The translations under genes were made by a program, and so were the position numbers. 64,000 bases of DNA from Streptomyces agglomeratus (GTDB lineage: Bacteria > Actinomycetota > Actinomycetes > Streptomycetales > Streptomycetaceae), in the NCBI RefSeq assembly GCF_001746415.1, contig NZ_MEHJ01000001.1:7942501-8006500 (forward strand), read 5' to 3'. Of the stretch, positions 49,575-58,918 are shown in pieces. The stretch's first letter is position 1. Every line of letters begins with the position of its first letter. The notes beneath the pieces are model-generated. The model had not been told where the DNA came from. It saw only the letters and a list, made by a program, of their open reading frames with translations, and made no database searches.

Positions 49575-49839
49575 GAGTCCTCCAGTGAGTCGAGGCGGAA
49601 AAGTCCCGCCCTCCCGGCCTGGCCGGTGGGGTGGGCAGCACGTTGGAGGACCGCAGAGTTAGCCGCGCAAGTGACCTCCTCCCCTTCGCGGGGCTCGGCC
49701 GGTCCAGGACAGGACTGCCGGACCGCCAGGGTGCTTCGAAGAGGAGTGAGTGAGTCGGTTGCCTGGAGGTCGGTCAGGCGGGCCGCAGGCCGGATGAGAG
49801 GCCCGGCCGGGCCGCCCGCCGGTCCCCGTCAGCGGGCGG

Positions 49840-50918
49840 CCTAGGTGTTCTGCCCCGGGAGGTTGTGGACGGGTGAGCCATGTCTCGGCTGAGGGATCTT
49901 GAAATGGGTGAGGGCCTTCCGGTTCGGTGTGGATTGCGACGTCTACACCTACAGAAAGGCCCTCGTGCCCCACCGTAATGCACCCCTGACCGAGACCGGA
50001 CGGCTGCGTCTTGCCCGTTGCGTGGTCGAGGACGGCTGGCCCCTGCGCCGGGCCGCCGAACGCTTCCAGGTCTCGCCCACCACGGCCCAGCGCTGGGCCG
50101 ACCGCTACCGCACACACGGCGAGGCCGGCATGAGGGATCTGTCCTCCCGCCCGCACACGAGCCCGCGCCGCACCCCGACCCGCACCGAACGGCGGATCAT
50201 CAAGGTCCGCATCCTGCGCCGCTGGGGACCGGCCCGCATCGCAGGCCTGCTGCACCTGGTGCCCTCGACCGTGCACCGCGTCCTGACCCGCTACGGCCTG
50301 GCCCGCCTCACCCACCTGGACCGGGCCACCGGCCGCGTCATACGCCGCTACGAACGCGAGCGGCCCGGCGAACTGGTCCACGTCGACATCAAGAAACTCG
50401 GCAACATCCCCAACGGCGGCGGCCACAAGGTTCTCGGCAGACAAGAAGGCCGCAGCAAACGGCGCGGGGCCGGCTACAGCTATATCCACACGGCCGTCGA
50501 CGACCACTCCCGCCTGGCCTACAGCGAGATCCTCACCGACGAGAGGAAGGAGACCGCCACAGCCTTCTGGACCCGTGCCCACGCGTTCTTCACCCAAGCC
50601 GGAATCACCGTGGAGCGGGTCCTGACCGACAACGGCTCCTGCTACCGCTCACGAGACTGGCGCAACGTCCTCGCCGAGGCCGGGATCACCCACAAGCGCA
50701 CCCGCCCCTACCGGCCCCAGACGAACGGCAAGGTCGAACGCCTGAACCGGACCCTGCTCGACGAATGGGCCTACGCCCGCCCCTACCGCTCCGAGCAGGA
50801 ACGACGCGACGTCTTCCCCGAGTGGCTGCACACCTACAATCACCACCGCGGACACACCGCGCTGAAGGGCCAACCCCCGCCAGCCGCGTCCCCAACCTCA
50901 CAGGGCAATACACCTAGG
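49840..50918 (+). mobile_element. IS481-family insertion sequence
   Basis: The ends carry imperfect inverted repeats of about 28 bases (CCTAGGTGTTCTGCCC at the left and the complement of CCTAGGTGTATTGCCC at the right). CTAG flanks the element at 49841-49844 and 50914-50917, matching the NCTAGN target known for IS481. One transposase gene is present, with a late frameshift. Confidence 0.85.
49965..50917 (+). pseudogene. IS481-family transposase, frameshifted at the end
   Basis: Starting at GTG 49965, the protein has the leucine-rich HTH (RLRLARCVVEDGWPLRRAAE, RFQVSPTTAQRWADRYR) and the rve catalytic domain with Asp in LVHVDIKKLGNI, the second Asp in RVLTDNGSCYRS and the Glu in PQTNGKVERLNRTLLDE. 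The C-terminal motif should read ASRVPNLTGQYT and stop, but that end is in another frame because one base is gained or lost in the C run near 50872-50880. All catalytic residues are upstream of the shift, so partial activity cannot be ruled out. Confidence 0.85.
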
Positions 50919-51700
50919 TGGAGTAGGGCGTTGACCGCGCCGCCCGCCGGCCTTTCCTGCTCGTGCTCCCGGTGCTCGTCGACGTACGTCATCTCGGAGA
51001 CGTACAGCGGCGCTCGGAGACGTACGCGACGACCCAGGCCGGGACCGAAACCGCCATGACGAGCTGCCCGTCAGTGGGCGCCTGGCTCCTAGTCGGTCCT
51101 GTACTGGTTCGCGAATGGCGGGGGACTCGCCGGGCCCCGCTCTCTGTGGGCGTCGGTGCCCCCTGAGACGCTTGTCGTGCCCGGTGGTGCCCATCTCCTC
51201 GAAGCCGATGTCGCCGCCGGGCATTCGCTGATGGGCTGGGCCTGGAACCCTGCGGAAGGGGGCCGAGCATCCATGAGTGGGGAGTGGAACAGCGCGTGGC
51301 TTCCTGGGGGTCGGCCGCAGCGGCCAGCCCCTGGAGGCCACGCATGTCCGGGCTGTCTATTTGTCTATTGGGCGGCCTGCAAGGCCGATGCCCCATTGCG
51401 CCGACCTGCGGCCAAGCAGCCCATGGCCGGAAGTTGCCGTGTCGCAATGGCTGCTTTTCTCCCAGGCTGGTGGCAGGGTGGAGGTGTTCCGGCGGTCGCC
51501 CCCCGGCCGCTGGAGTGCGGACCCGCCTCCGTGTCCGCACTCTGCCCGGCCTCCCCTCCTCCCGCCCTGAGGGAGGCCGGGCGAACCGACTGCCCGCACC
51601 CGCCTCTCAAGATCCTTCTTGGGTAATTGGGCAAGAATGATCTTGAGGGGCAGTCGGTGCGGTGCGGCTGCCGTTCCCGTCGGTGCCGCCGCTTTCCGGC
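50919..51700. other. Stretch without a recognised gene
   Basis: Open frames occur on both strands but are Arg/Pro/Gly-rich without signatures. A direct repeat, TCGGAGACGTAC, occurs twice near 50994-51035. The inverted repeat at 51606-51647 is listed separately. Confidence 0.45.
51606..51647. repeat. 42-base near-perfect inverted repeat
   Basis: CTCAAGATC and GATCTTGAG (51606-51614, 51639-51647) enclose TTCTTG and CAAGAA (51616-51621, 51632-51637) with one mismatch between the arms and a 10-base loop. There is no T run. It is AT-richer than its surroundings and may be the end of a lost element or a protein-binding site. Confidence 0.6.
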
Positions 51701-51979
51701 CTAGGACTTCCGGGTGCCGGCCGAGGTGGCCTTGCTGGTGACGAGCACAACGAACTTGCGGGCCTCGCAGGCGTTGGCGCGCTGCTTCTCGGCCTGGTTT
51801 CGGTGTTCGTCGGACAGGGACGGCTCCGCGGTGACGAGCTGGTCGTAGACGTTTGCCTGGGCGTCGTGGTTGGCGGCGGCAGCGGTGAGCGCGTCGGCCA
51901 GGTGGGCGAGGTCGTCGCTGTCCTCGGCGTCGGCGAGCTGCTTGAACTGGGCGTGGAGCGCCTTGCCGTGCTCGCGCAC
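51701..51979 (-). CDS. Hypothetical helical protein
   Basis: A 92-residue, strongly helical, soluble protein (HGKALHAQFKQLADAEDSDD, ALTAAAANHDAQANVYDQLV, EKQRANACEARKFVVL). It starts at GTG 51979 and may extend upstream. No family was recognised. Codon-position GC bias looks coding. It is divergent from the small secreted-protein gene. Confidence 0.45.
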   Translation of the reverse strand: MREHGKALHAQFKQLADAEDSDDLAHLADALTAAAANHDAQANVYDQLVTAEPSLSDEHRNQAEKQRANACEARKFVVLVTSKATSAGTRKS

Positions 51980-52041
51980 TTCCGAGGGGGTGTCTGCGGA
52001 TCTGGGCGTGACCCAGACGGGTTCAAGATCGTTGGTAGCGT

Positions 52042-52332
52042 GTGAACAACACCAAGCGCGTACTTGCCGCCCTAGTCCTGGCAGGGGCTGCCCTCTCGGT
52101 CACCACGGCCGCTCACGCGGATACTCCGGATCGGGATCAGCTCATTTCGAAGATCAAGGATGACCCGGAGATCATTGACATCATCAAGACCACTATTCTG
52201 TTCAACAAGAACATCTTCGAGGGCCCGCATTCGGCGGTCGACGCTTCGATCTTGGCTAAGATCAAGGAAAAGTTCCCGAATGTCCATGACGCCAATTCAG
52301 AACTGGGCAAGAAGCTGCGTGACTTGAGCTGA
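52042..52332 (+). CDS. Small secreted helical protein
   Basis: A 96-residue protein with a signal peptide (KRVLAALVLAGAALSVTTAA, cleavage near AHA-D) and a charged helical mature part of about 70 residues (DQLISKIKDDPEIIDIIKTT, ILAKIKEKFPNVHDAN). It starts at GTG 52042. Lys/Ile/Asp content and lower GC than neighbours suggest recent acquisition. No family was recognised. Confidence 0.6.
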   Translation: MNNTKRVLAALVLAGAALSVTTAAHADTPDRDQLISKIKDDPEIIDIIKTTILFNKNIFEGPHSAVDASILAKIKEKFPNVHDANSELGKKLRDLS

Positions 52333-52510
52333 CAGCACGGGCACGGCGGGTGCCGGTGACTGCATGGTCTCGTCCGATGTCCGCATGCCGCAGCGCCTGG
52401 TCGTAGCGGTCCTGGAACACCTGGCACCGGTCGAGCAGATCGCGGCCGACCCGGATCTCCTCCTGGCGGATCAGATCGCTCAGCCGCCGCACTTGCGGGG
52501 CGTTCATCAC
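52262..52510 (-). CDS. Possible small helical protein
   Basis: From ATG 52510, RRLSDLIRQEEIRVGRDLLD and RCQVFQDRYDQALRHADIGR look like coherent helices, and GGAGGAG lies upstream, somewhat far away. After about residue 55 the frame is antisense to the end of the secreted-protein gene and is probably not authentic. Low confidence. Confidence 0.3.
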   Translation of the reverse strand: MMNAPQVRRLSDLIRQEEIRVGRDLLDRCQVFQDRYDQALRHADIGRDHAVTGTRRARAVSSSHAASCPVLNWRHGHSGTFP

Positions 52511-52636
52511 TGCTGTGATCGCTGTCTCCTCCCACTAGGCCCGCCGGCGAGCGTGACGCTCAAAGCGCGGCGCGCAGGCGGTTCTGCCCGCCGTCAGGGT
52601 GGGCTGCCGAACGCGGCAGTCAGTCCTCCACCGTCG

Positions 52637-53530
52637 TTACTCTGCTGCCCAGTTGAGTCCCAGTCCGGCAAGCTGCTCGCGCTGTTCCTCGCTTAGCCCC
52701 GCACGCCTGCTGCGGGTGTTGGACAGCCATACCCCCAGTCGAGCAGACGTTCCATCCGGAAGATCTTCGACGTGCCCCCGGGCAACGACGACTTTGCCTT
52801 CCCGTGCTTTGTACCGGGCGAGCGCGGCGACGCCCCGCTCGAACGCCCCGCCAGAGCCCCGCCGTACGGCCTTCTGGGCCGGGACCGCCGGCTTTTCCGC
52901 AGGGCCGATCCCGAGCTTCGCCAGGCGTTCGCGCTGCCCGTCGTGCAGCAGGTGCCAGTCGCGCCGTTGGGTGGCCAGCCACCGGCCCACGTCCATGCCG
53001 TGCACCATCGTCCCGGGCTCGACGTACCCCGGACGCTGCCGGGCGCCGTAAGGCCTGCCAGTGCGGCGTAGTGGCGCTGCCAGTCGATGGGCCAGTCAGG
53101 GTGTTCCAGTCCGGGTCGATCGCGGCCAGCAGCGCCGCACGCCGCGCCGCGCGCGCGGGATCTTTGCCGAGCCCGTTCTTCTTCCGCGCGTTCGCGAGAA
53201 ACTGCCCCACTGGCCGGTCCAACATCGCCGCCGTCACCGGCGCGGCGAGCGTCCCGTACGCCTCGAAGTACGCAGCCGCCGCACCGAGGTTCTCCTCCCA
53301 GGCTTCGTCCGCGGGCTCCCACACGATCCCGAGCGCCTCGAGGTCGCCGGCCCGCTTGGCGGGCAGGCCTCCGCCCCGCATGGCCCGCCGCTGATCCGAC
53401 AACCACCTCCCCAGCGGGAACCCGTCCTCCTGATGGTTGTAGGGCACGGACAGGCTGTCTTCGCGTTCCCGGTAGGCGACGGCCGCACGGTGGCCGGCCT
53501 TCCAGAACGCGTTCTCCGGCTCGATCAGGT
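52637..53530 (-). pseudogene. Helicase-associated-domain remnant with frameshifts
   Basis: Three frames in succession carry consecutive HA repeats of a large Streptomyces helicase: FPLGRWLSDQRRAMRGGGLP, LGIVWEPADEAWEENLGAAA, GQFLANARKKNGLGKDPARA and IDPDWN, then DWPIDWQRHYAALAGLT, then MDVGRWLATQRRDWHLLHDG and LGVWLSNTRSRRAGLSEEQR, ending with LAGLGLNWAAE. Two frame changes (near 53100 and 53010) and the absence of the DEAD-box helicase core show that it is decayed. Confidence 0.75.
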
Positions 53531-53649
53531 GTACTGCACCAACCGCGCCACCAACGCCGGGTCCCGATGAGACCCGAACCGCAGCAGCACCCGCTGCTCC
53601 TCGCCGTCCTCATCTTCCGGTGCCTCACCGAGCCAGGACGACGTCTGAT

Positions 53650-53880
53650 GTGTTGGCCAATCACTACCTGCAGCCCGGCGACTTCGTGAAGCTGCGGGGT
53701 GGCCACGGCACCGACTCCGACGCGGGCAATGTGGTCTACCGCGACAACTGCAACTTCATGTGGAACAACGACCGCGACACGATCTACCTCTACAGGCCCT
53801 CCGGCAGCCGCGCGGACGTCCACTCCTACAGCAAGAGCGGCAACGACCGCGACGGCAACGGCTACATCACCTTCCACTAA
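53650..53880 (+). pseudogene. Lamin-tail-domain protein, C-terminal part
   Basis: The frame YLQPGDFVKLRGGHGTDSDA, NCNFMWNNDRDTIYLYRPSG and YSKSGNDRDGNGYITFH is the end of an exported lamin-tail (LTD) domain, an immunoglobulin-like fold found in Streptomyces secreted proteins. The signal peptide and first strands are missing; helicase remnant lies upstream. Confidence 0.65.
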
Positions 53881-54318
53881 CCCCGCGCCCGTTCACGCTC
53901 CCCTCACCTGATGGCGAGGGGAGCGCGAGCTGCATCACGGCGAGAGGCGTCGCCCGGATCCCCGATCGCCGCCGAGTCCCCGCGGCAGCCGCCGACCGGG
54001 GAGAGCAGCCGAGGGTCGTTGAACAGAAGGACGCGAACGCGCGGCCTGCCGGCCTGGTGCACCGAGGGCGTTACGGAAGTTCACCGAGACCGCTGGAAGG
54101 CCGGCGAACCCACCTTCTGGGTCAGCAGGGGGCCGGGCACTCCACCCACACCTGTGACGTGTGCAAGAGCCGCTGCCGACACCGCACCCGAGCCTGAGCA
54201 GGGGGGGCCGAACGCGCCGCCAGCAGCCCTGCGTGAGGTGCATGCCAGGCTGAAATCGGCCGGGCGGGCGCTCGCTCTCGTGCACCCGACCCGCGCGGGA
54301 TCACCGTTTACGGCGCCC
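53881..54318. other. Stretch without a recognised gene
   Basis: About 440 bases between convergent gene ends. Open frames lack any recognised motif or hydrophobic pattern. Confidence 0.45.
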
Positions 54319-54537
54319 TTACATCATCGATCCGGGGCGTCGGATGTCCGCGTACACGCGGGCCTTCACGCCCGGAACGCCGGGCTCGCGGTGTACCGGG
54401 GTGACGCCGGAGGTGGCCCACCATTCCCCGAGATCGGCCATGACAGCGTGGACGGTCGCCTCGTCGGCGGCGCTGATGTCCAGGACGACGAGGCCGGGCT
54501 CATTGATGTGCTGTTCGTCGATCTTCTCCATGCTCAT
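54319..54537 (-). CDS. DUF6207 family protein
   Basis: A 72-residue protein, MSMEKIDEQHINEPGLVVLD, ISAADEATVHAVMADLGEWW, ATSGVTPVHREPGVPGVKAR, VYADIRRPG. This is the DUF6207 pattern of short Streptomyces proteins without known function, often in accessory regions. The ATG at 54537 (or 54531) is taken as start because the conserved part begins immediately; the longer open frame is probably not used. Confidence 0.75.
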   Translation of the reverse strand: MSMEKIDEQHINEPGLVVLDISAADEATVHAVMADLGEWWATSGVTPVHREPGVPGVKARVYADIRRPGSMM

Positions 54538-54769
54538 GGCGACGCTGCCCTGGCACCCCGTGGTTCGCCGATGACCCATCTCCCACCCGTACGTGTCGCC
54601 CAGCCTGCCTGTGCGGCGAGCCGATTCATGCCCGGATGGCATCCTGAGCGCCCGTCGGGGGCGCCTCCTTGCCAGGGGGTGGCGTGGCAGCGGCATCGTT
54701 TCTGCGGTGAATCGCACCACCCGGGCGTCCTCGCCCGCCCGCTGCGTGCGCCCAGCTATCCATGCGGTC

Positions 54770-55519
54770 GTGATCAAAAGCCTGAAGCGAGCCCTCACGG
54801 CCGCAGCACTCGCCGTCCTTCCCATGATCTCTCCGCCGGTCTACGCCGCCGAGACTCTTCCTCTCGGCGCCGCGGTCCACCAGCTCGAGACCGCCGCCGA
54901 ATCCCGCGAGGGGTACACGCGCGACAAGTTCCGCCACTGGAACACCGGACAGAATCCCACCGACGGCTGCAACACCCGCAACGAAGGTCTGATCGCGGAA
55001 GCGGTCGAGCCGCCGACCGTCGGCCCCGGCTGCAAGCTGACCGGCGGAACCTGGTGGTCGTACTACGACGCGACGACCGTGTCCGGCCCCTCGGGCCTGG
55101 ACATCGACCACATGGTGCCCCTCGCCGAAGCCTGGGACTCCGGCGCTTCCGTATGGACCGCACAGCGCCGTGAGGCTTACGCCAACGACCTGGGCGCCCC
55201 GACCTCGCTGGTCGGCGTCACCGCCCGCTCGAACCGCAGCAAGTCCGACCAGGACCCCGGCACGTGGATGCCGCCGGCCGGTGAAGTCCACTGCCAGTAC
55301 GCCGCGGAATGGACCGCTACCAAGATCCGCTGGAACCTGTCCGTCGACCCGCAGGAACAAGCCGAGCTGCTCGACCGGGCCGAGCAGTGCCTCGCCACGG
55401 AGGTCCACTTCGAGCCGGCCCATAGGAGGAACGCGCATCGCCCCGCCCCTGGTGGCTTTGGGCCCCAGGGGCGGCGGCGCGGCCGGCCAACGGCCCTATC
55501 CGTCGCACCGGGCCCCTGA
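54770..55519 (+). CDS. Secreted HNH-type nuclease (DUF1524)
   Basis: A 249-residue exported protein. A signal peptide (residues 1-24, VIKSLKRALTAAALAVLPMI, cleavage near VYAA) is followed by the GYTRDKFRHW and GCNTRNEGLIAEAV blocks and the nuclease core DIDHMVPLAEAWDSGAS (His-x-x-x-x-Glu type), then RSNRSKSDQDPGTWMPP. This arrangement is the GmrSD C-terminal-like DUF1524/HNH family of secreted DNases. After LDRAEQCLA the usual end is passed, and a 35-residue Arg/Pro-rich tail suggests altered 3' sequence. The start is GTG 54770. Confidence 0.85.
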   Translation: MIKSLKRALTAAALAVLPMISPPVYAAETLPLGAAVHQLETAAESREGYTRDKFRHWNTGQNPTDGCNTRNEGLIAEAVEPPTVGPGCKLTGGTWWSYYDATTVSGPSGLDIDHMVPLAEAWDSGASVWTAQRREAYANDLGAPTSLVGVTARSNRSKSDQDPGTWMPPAGEVHCQYAAEWTATKIRWNLSVDPQEQAELLDRAEQCLATEVHFEPAHRRNAHRPAPGGFGPQGRRRGRPTALSVAPGP

Positions 55520-56739
55520 ACTCGTCCCGTAGGCGACAGCGGGATTCCCTGACGGCTCCCATTCCTGCAACCGCCACTCGTGACAGGCTCGCTGCTCGGG
55601 GTGAGGCGCAACGCTGGTCGGGTGAGTCCGCCGGGTTGAGCTGCTCCGTTTTCTGGAGCGCGTGCGGCTCCAGCAGCTCGATAAGATCAGGCGCTGGCAC
55701 CGCGCAGAGGCCCAGCACCAGGCCGGAGCACTGCTTGGCGGCCTGCCGCACCGCCTCCAGACTGGGTGCTTCGGTTCGGCATTGGCGAGGGAAGGCCCCT
55801 ATGGACGCGCGGGTCGAGGCATGCAGCCTCGAGGGGAGCGCGTTTACCCGGATCGACTGGTGCGCAGGCGTGGCGAGGGCTCGCGCCGGCAATACCACGT
55901 CCCGGTGTGCAGGCCCGACCGGGTCCTGGCCTACCTCGGATGAGTCGCACTGACCGAGCTCGGCCGCCGGTCGTCTTTCCCTGGCCCTTCGGTGAGCCTT
56001 TCGCCTCCTTCTTCGCGGTGCGCTGGGGCGTCACGTGGCGCCCTTGATGGCAGTCGTGCTGTCAAATCGGCGAAGTGGCGGTGTATTCAACGCACTCGTG
56101 GTTCAAATTGGCGAGAGGTCACAGAAACGCACGATGCTTCGCTGTCTCGGGAGCCTCAGGTGTGTAGCAGGAGCTGTCAGAGCTGTGAACGGGGAGGCCG
56201 AAGATGCCGATGGGGCTCCCCGCAGCGAGGCAGTCTTGTTGCAAATCGATGCGGCGTGGGACGCTCGGCGCCCTCCCGTCGTTCAAATCGCCAAAGAACC
56301 TGCTGTAGAACGATCGGTGCGAGGGGGAGGCGAGGAGTGTGTTTTCGCAGGTCAGGAAGCTGTGGTGCGTCATGAAGACGCAGCAAGATCAAAGCTCGTG
56401 AAACAATGTCGACGCCGGCTTGCACGTTGACCGCCCGTCAACTGCACGTAGGTAGTGGCAGTGGATTGATTGGTAGTGGATCTGCTGTCGCACTGGGACC
56501 CGCCGCCCCCACTCGGGCGAGTAGACAGGCGGCGGGTCCGAAAGCTGAGCTTTCTGCATAAAAACAACACTTTTAATATGGTTTACCCCAGGTCGATTAG
56601 GGCAGCCTGGGGCACTTGCGCTGCCCGAGTGACCGATGCTTCACTCTGTGTTGACCATCCGGTCACGGACTCTCCGCTGTCTGTCGACTTCGCCCGAGTG
56701 GGGGCAACGGAGAGACCGCTAAACGGTGCGACAAAAGAG
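55520..56739. other. 1.2-kb stretch without a recognised gene
   Basis: Several short frames on both strands show no start signals or domain motifs. The base composition becomes AT-richer from about 56050, and from there the stretch runs into the promoter region of the following membrane-protein and sigma-factor genes. Confidence 0.45.
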
Positions 56740-57105
56740 GTGGTCCACTTGGCCACGGTAAATCAGGGCGGCGTTGCTCTCCGGAGCGACCGCCGCCTGC
56801 TGTTAATCGTATGGTTCACCGGAGCCGCAGTGCTCCTCTACCTCTTCGGGAACGAGTATGAACTTTCCGAAGAACTGGCCGTCTGGCACCAGCATGCTTT
56901 CACCGGCTCGCTGATCGGCCTTTCAGTCTGCCTCGTCGGCAGCGCAATCTGGCCCCGCACGCGGACAATCCGCGCTTTCTTTGCGGCCAGAAGTCTGAAG
57001 CTGCTGGATGTGGCAGTCCGCGCCATCGAAGCCCTCAAGAAGTGGCTGGGCGGCGGCCGTGCCAGCAATGGCGACCCCGGTCGCAAGGGACCCCCGGGAG
57101 CCTGA
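56740..57105 (+). CDS. Small two-helix membrane protein
   Basis: A 121-residue protein starting at GTG 56740 with AAAAGAGG directly upstream. The helices are RRLLLIVWFTGAAVLLYLFG (about residues 18-37) and LIGLSVCLVGSAIW (about 58-75), followed by a basic helical tail (RSLKLLDVAVRAIEALKKWL). No family was recognised. It overlaps the sigma-factor frame downstream, so it may be co-expressed; an anti-sigma function has no sequence support. Confidence 0.6.
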   Translation: MVHLATVNQGGVALRSDRRLLLIVWFTGAAVLLYLFGNEYELSEELAVWHQHAFTGSLIGLSVCLVGSAIWPRTRTIRAFFAARSLKLLDVAVRAIEALKKWLGGGRASNGDPGRKGPPGA

Positions 57106-57737
57106 CCCTGGAAACCGGAGCGCACAAGACGTCAGCTCGGTCCCGGGATCTCCACGGGGCCGAGTCTGACGCACCGTCGCATGCGCAGGACACCGTTCAC
57201 GCTGCCCAGATTCCCGCCCGGCAAGGCAAGGCCGGGGGGTGGGGCGGCGGCCCTGCGTCAAGAAGCCCGGAAATAGGCGAATTTGAGCAGTTCTATCGCG
57301 AATTCATGCCACGCCTTGTCTCGTATCTCGGACTCTCCGGGGGGAATTCGCACCTGGCGAGCGAAATGGCCCAAGAGGCAATGATTGAGCTGTACAAAAA
57401 TTGGTCAACGATTGAAAATCCTAAGGCGTGGGCATTTACGGTAGCTCGAAGAATCCTCTTCCGGGAGAAGCGAAAAAGCTCATACGTCAAGGAAGTTCTT
57501 ACTGCGATTGACCCCGAAGTTGCTATTCCTTCAAAAGCTGATGAATTTACGGACTCCGAGTACATCTGGAAGGCTCTGCGGGAACTTCCGTCTCGACAGA
57601 AGCAAGCCCTGTCATTGAAATTGCAAGGATTTAGTACCGACGAGATTGCCGCCTTTCTGGACATCAATAGTAATACCGTCAGGTCCTCCATAAGGCATGC
57701 TAGGAAAGCTCTGTCCGAAAAACTGAAACCTGAATGA
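57042..57737 (+). CDS. ECF-type RNA polymerase sigma factor
   Basis: The conserved part (about residues 80-231) has sigma-2 (FEQFYREFMPRLVSYLGLSG, ASEMAQEAMIELYKNWSTIE, PKAWAFTVARRILFREKRKS) and sigma-4 (ALRELPSRQKQALSLKLQGF, STDEIAAFLDINSNTVRSSI). It directs RNA polymerase to special promoters, probably for a stress or surface function. The start is uncertain: GTG 57042 gives a 78-residue Ala/Gly/Ser-rich leader and no better start was seen. The codons of the conserved part are strikingly AT-rich compared with the window, pointing to acquisition from a lower-GC source. Confidence 0.85.
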   Translation: MAGRRPCQQWRPRSQGTPGSLTLETGAHKTSARSRDLHGAESDAPSHAQDTVHAAQIPARQGKAGGWGGGPASRSPEIGEFEQFYREFMPRLVSYLGLSGGNSHLASEMAQEAMIELYKNWSTIENPKAWAFTVARRILFREKRKSSYVKEVLTAIDPEVAIPSKADEFTDSEYIWKALRELPSRQKQALSLKLQGFSTDEIAAFLDINSNTVRSSIRHARKALSEKLKPE

Positions 57738-57789
57738 CGCTCCCCTCCGCAGGCAAGGCTTCGGCGTAGTCGCACCTCGGCCTTTTTGA

Positions 57790-58148
57790 TCATGTGAGGC
57801 CGAGATGGGTGAGGGTGCGGGTTTGGTCCCTGGCTGTCCGGCGGAGGCCGGCGGCGATGTTGCGGACGCCGACGAGGCGGAGGGCTCCGATTGCGAGGTT
57901 TCTGTAGGTCGCCATCGCCTGGGGTGCGTTCCCGGTCCGCAGTTGGGAGGCGTCCTCGGCGAAGGTGACGTCTCTGATGTGGTGCAGGGCCTCGACCGTC
58001 CAGTGCCCGCGGATCAGTTGGGCGACCCGGGCGGGCGGGGCCTGTTCCGCGGCGAGGCTGGTGACCGCGTAGATGGTCTTGAGGCTGATCTTCCCCGTCG
58101 TGCGATTCACGCGGCGGCGGACGATCTGGACGGCCTGGCGGGCGCCAG
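57790..58148 (-). pseudogene. ISAs1-family transposase C-terminal remnant
   Basis: The frame [40 protein letters not shown] and [20 protein letters not shown] matches the end of the complete ISAs1 transposase at 45543-46691 ([12 protein letters not shown] against QWGIEAVHHVRD). The N-terminal two thirds are absent, cut off by the IS256 element at 58158. Confidence 0.85.
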
Positions 58149-58202
58149 GGAAGGGGAGTGTCTAATCAACGGCGGATCTGCTGGATCAAGGAGATGCGTC
58201 TG

Positions 58203-58700
58203 ATGACGGAGACCGCCGTGGAGAACGAGCAGGCCGGGCAGGTGGTTCAGGCACCGTCGAGTGCGGTGTCGGACGAGCAGCTCGTTGCGATGCTCGTTGA
58301 CCGTGCCCGCAACGAGGGTTTGCAACTGACCGGGGAGGGCGGGCTGTTGCAGCAGCTGACCAAGCGGGTGCTGGAGTCCGCCCTGGAGGGCGAGATCACC
58401 GATCACGTCGGCTACGAGAAGCACGATCCGGCCGGGAAGAACAACGGCAACAGCCGCAACGGGACCCGGGCGAAGACCGTGCTGACCGATGTCGGCCCGG
58501 TGGAGGTGAGGGTGCCGCGCGATACCGCCGGCAGCTTCGAGCCGCAGATCGTCAAGAAGCGGCAGCGGCGTCTGACCGGCGTCGACGAGATGGTGCTCTC
58601 CTTGTCCGCGAAGGGCCTCACTCACGGGGAGATCTCCGCTCATCTCGCCGAGGTCTACGGAGCGGAGGGTCCAAACAGACCATCTCCACCATCACCGACA
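58203..58700 (+). pseudogene. IS256 transposase, N-terminal part
   Basis: From ATG 58203 (AAGGAG nine bases upstream), LTKRVLESALEGEITDHVGY, NGNSRNGTRAKTVLTDVGPV, and MVLSLSAKGLTHGEISAHLA match the start of mutator-type transposases. After EVYGAE, one base is missing near 58667, so SKQTISTITDK is read in another frame. This frameshift is upstream of the IS110 junction, so the gene was already damaged or was hit independently. Confidence 0.88.
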
Positions 58701-58918
58701 GTCATAGTGGTACACGGGTCCCCGGTGGTGGTGACCCAATCACTGACTGACGTCCTGCTGGGCTGTCCTTGCTTTGATCTGTCCGACCGCCGGGGCCCGG
58801 TTCCCAGGGCTCCGGCCGGGCGGAGCATGACCTCATAGGAGCCTGGCAAGAGGCCCCCTGACTGTCCTGTCTGCACTTTCCGGCCGGAGCTACCTTCGGC
58901 AAGGAAGGCATCTCCAGC
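58701..58918 (+). ncRNA. Candidate IS110 bridge RNA
   Basis: The leader between the element's left end and the recombinase start is in the position of bridge RNAs described for IS110/IS621. A GC-rich hairpin (CCGCCGGGGCCCGG, about 58787-58800, pairing with CCGGCCGGGCGG) is flanked on its 3' side by CATGACCT (58826-58833). That sequence is the exact complement of AGGTCATG, the right flank at 60152-60159. On its 5' side is CCGAC (58783-58787), which matches the left flank ACCGACA. This is the arrangement expected of a target-binding loop with left and right guides. The donor loop was not assigned confidently. Confidence 0.65.

Noticed and set aside
56740..57105. Anti-sigma factor
   Set aside because: No zinc-binding anti-sigma motif or known anti-sigma fold is visible; only adjacency to the sigma factor suggested it.
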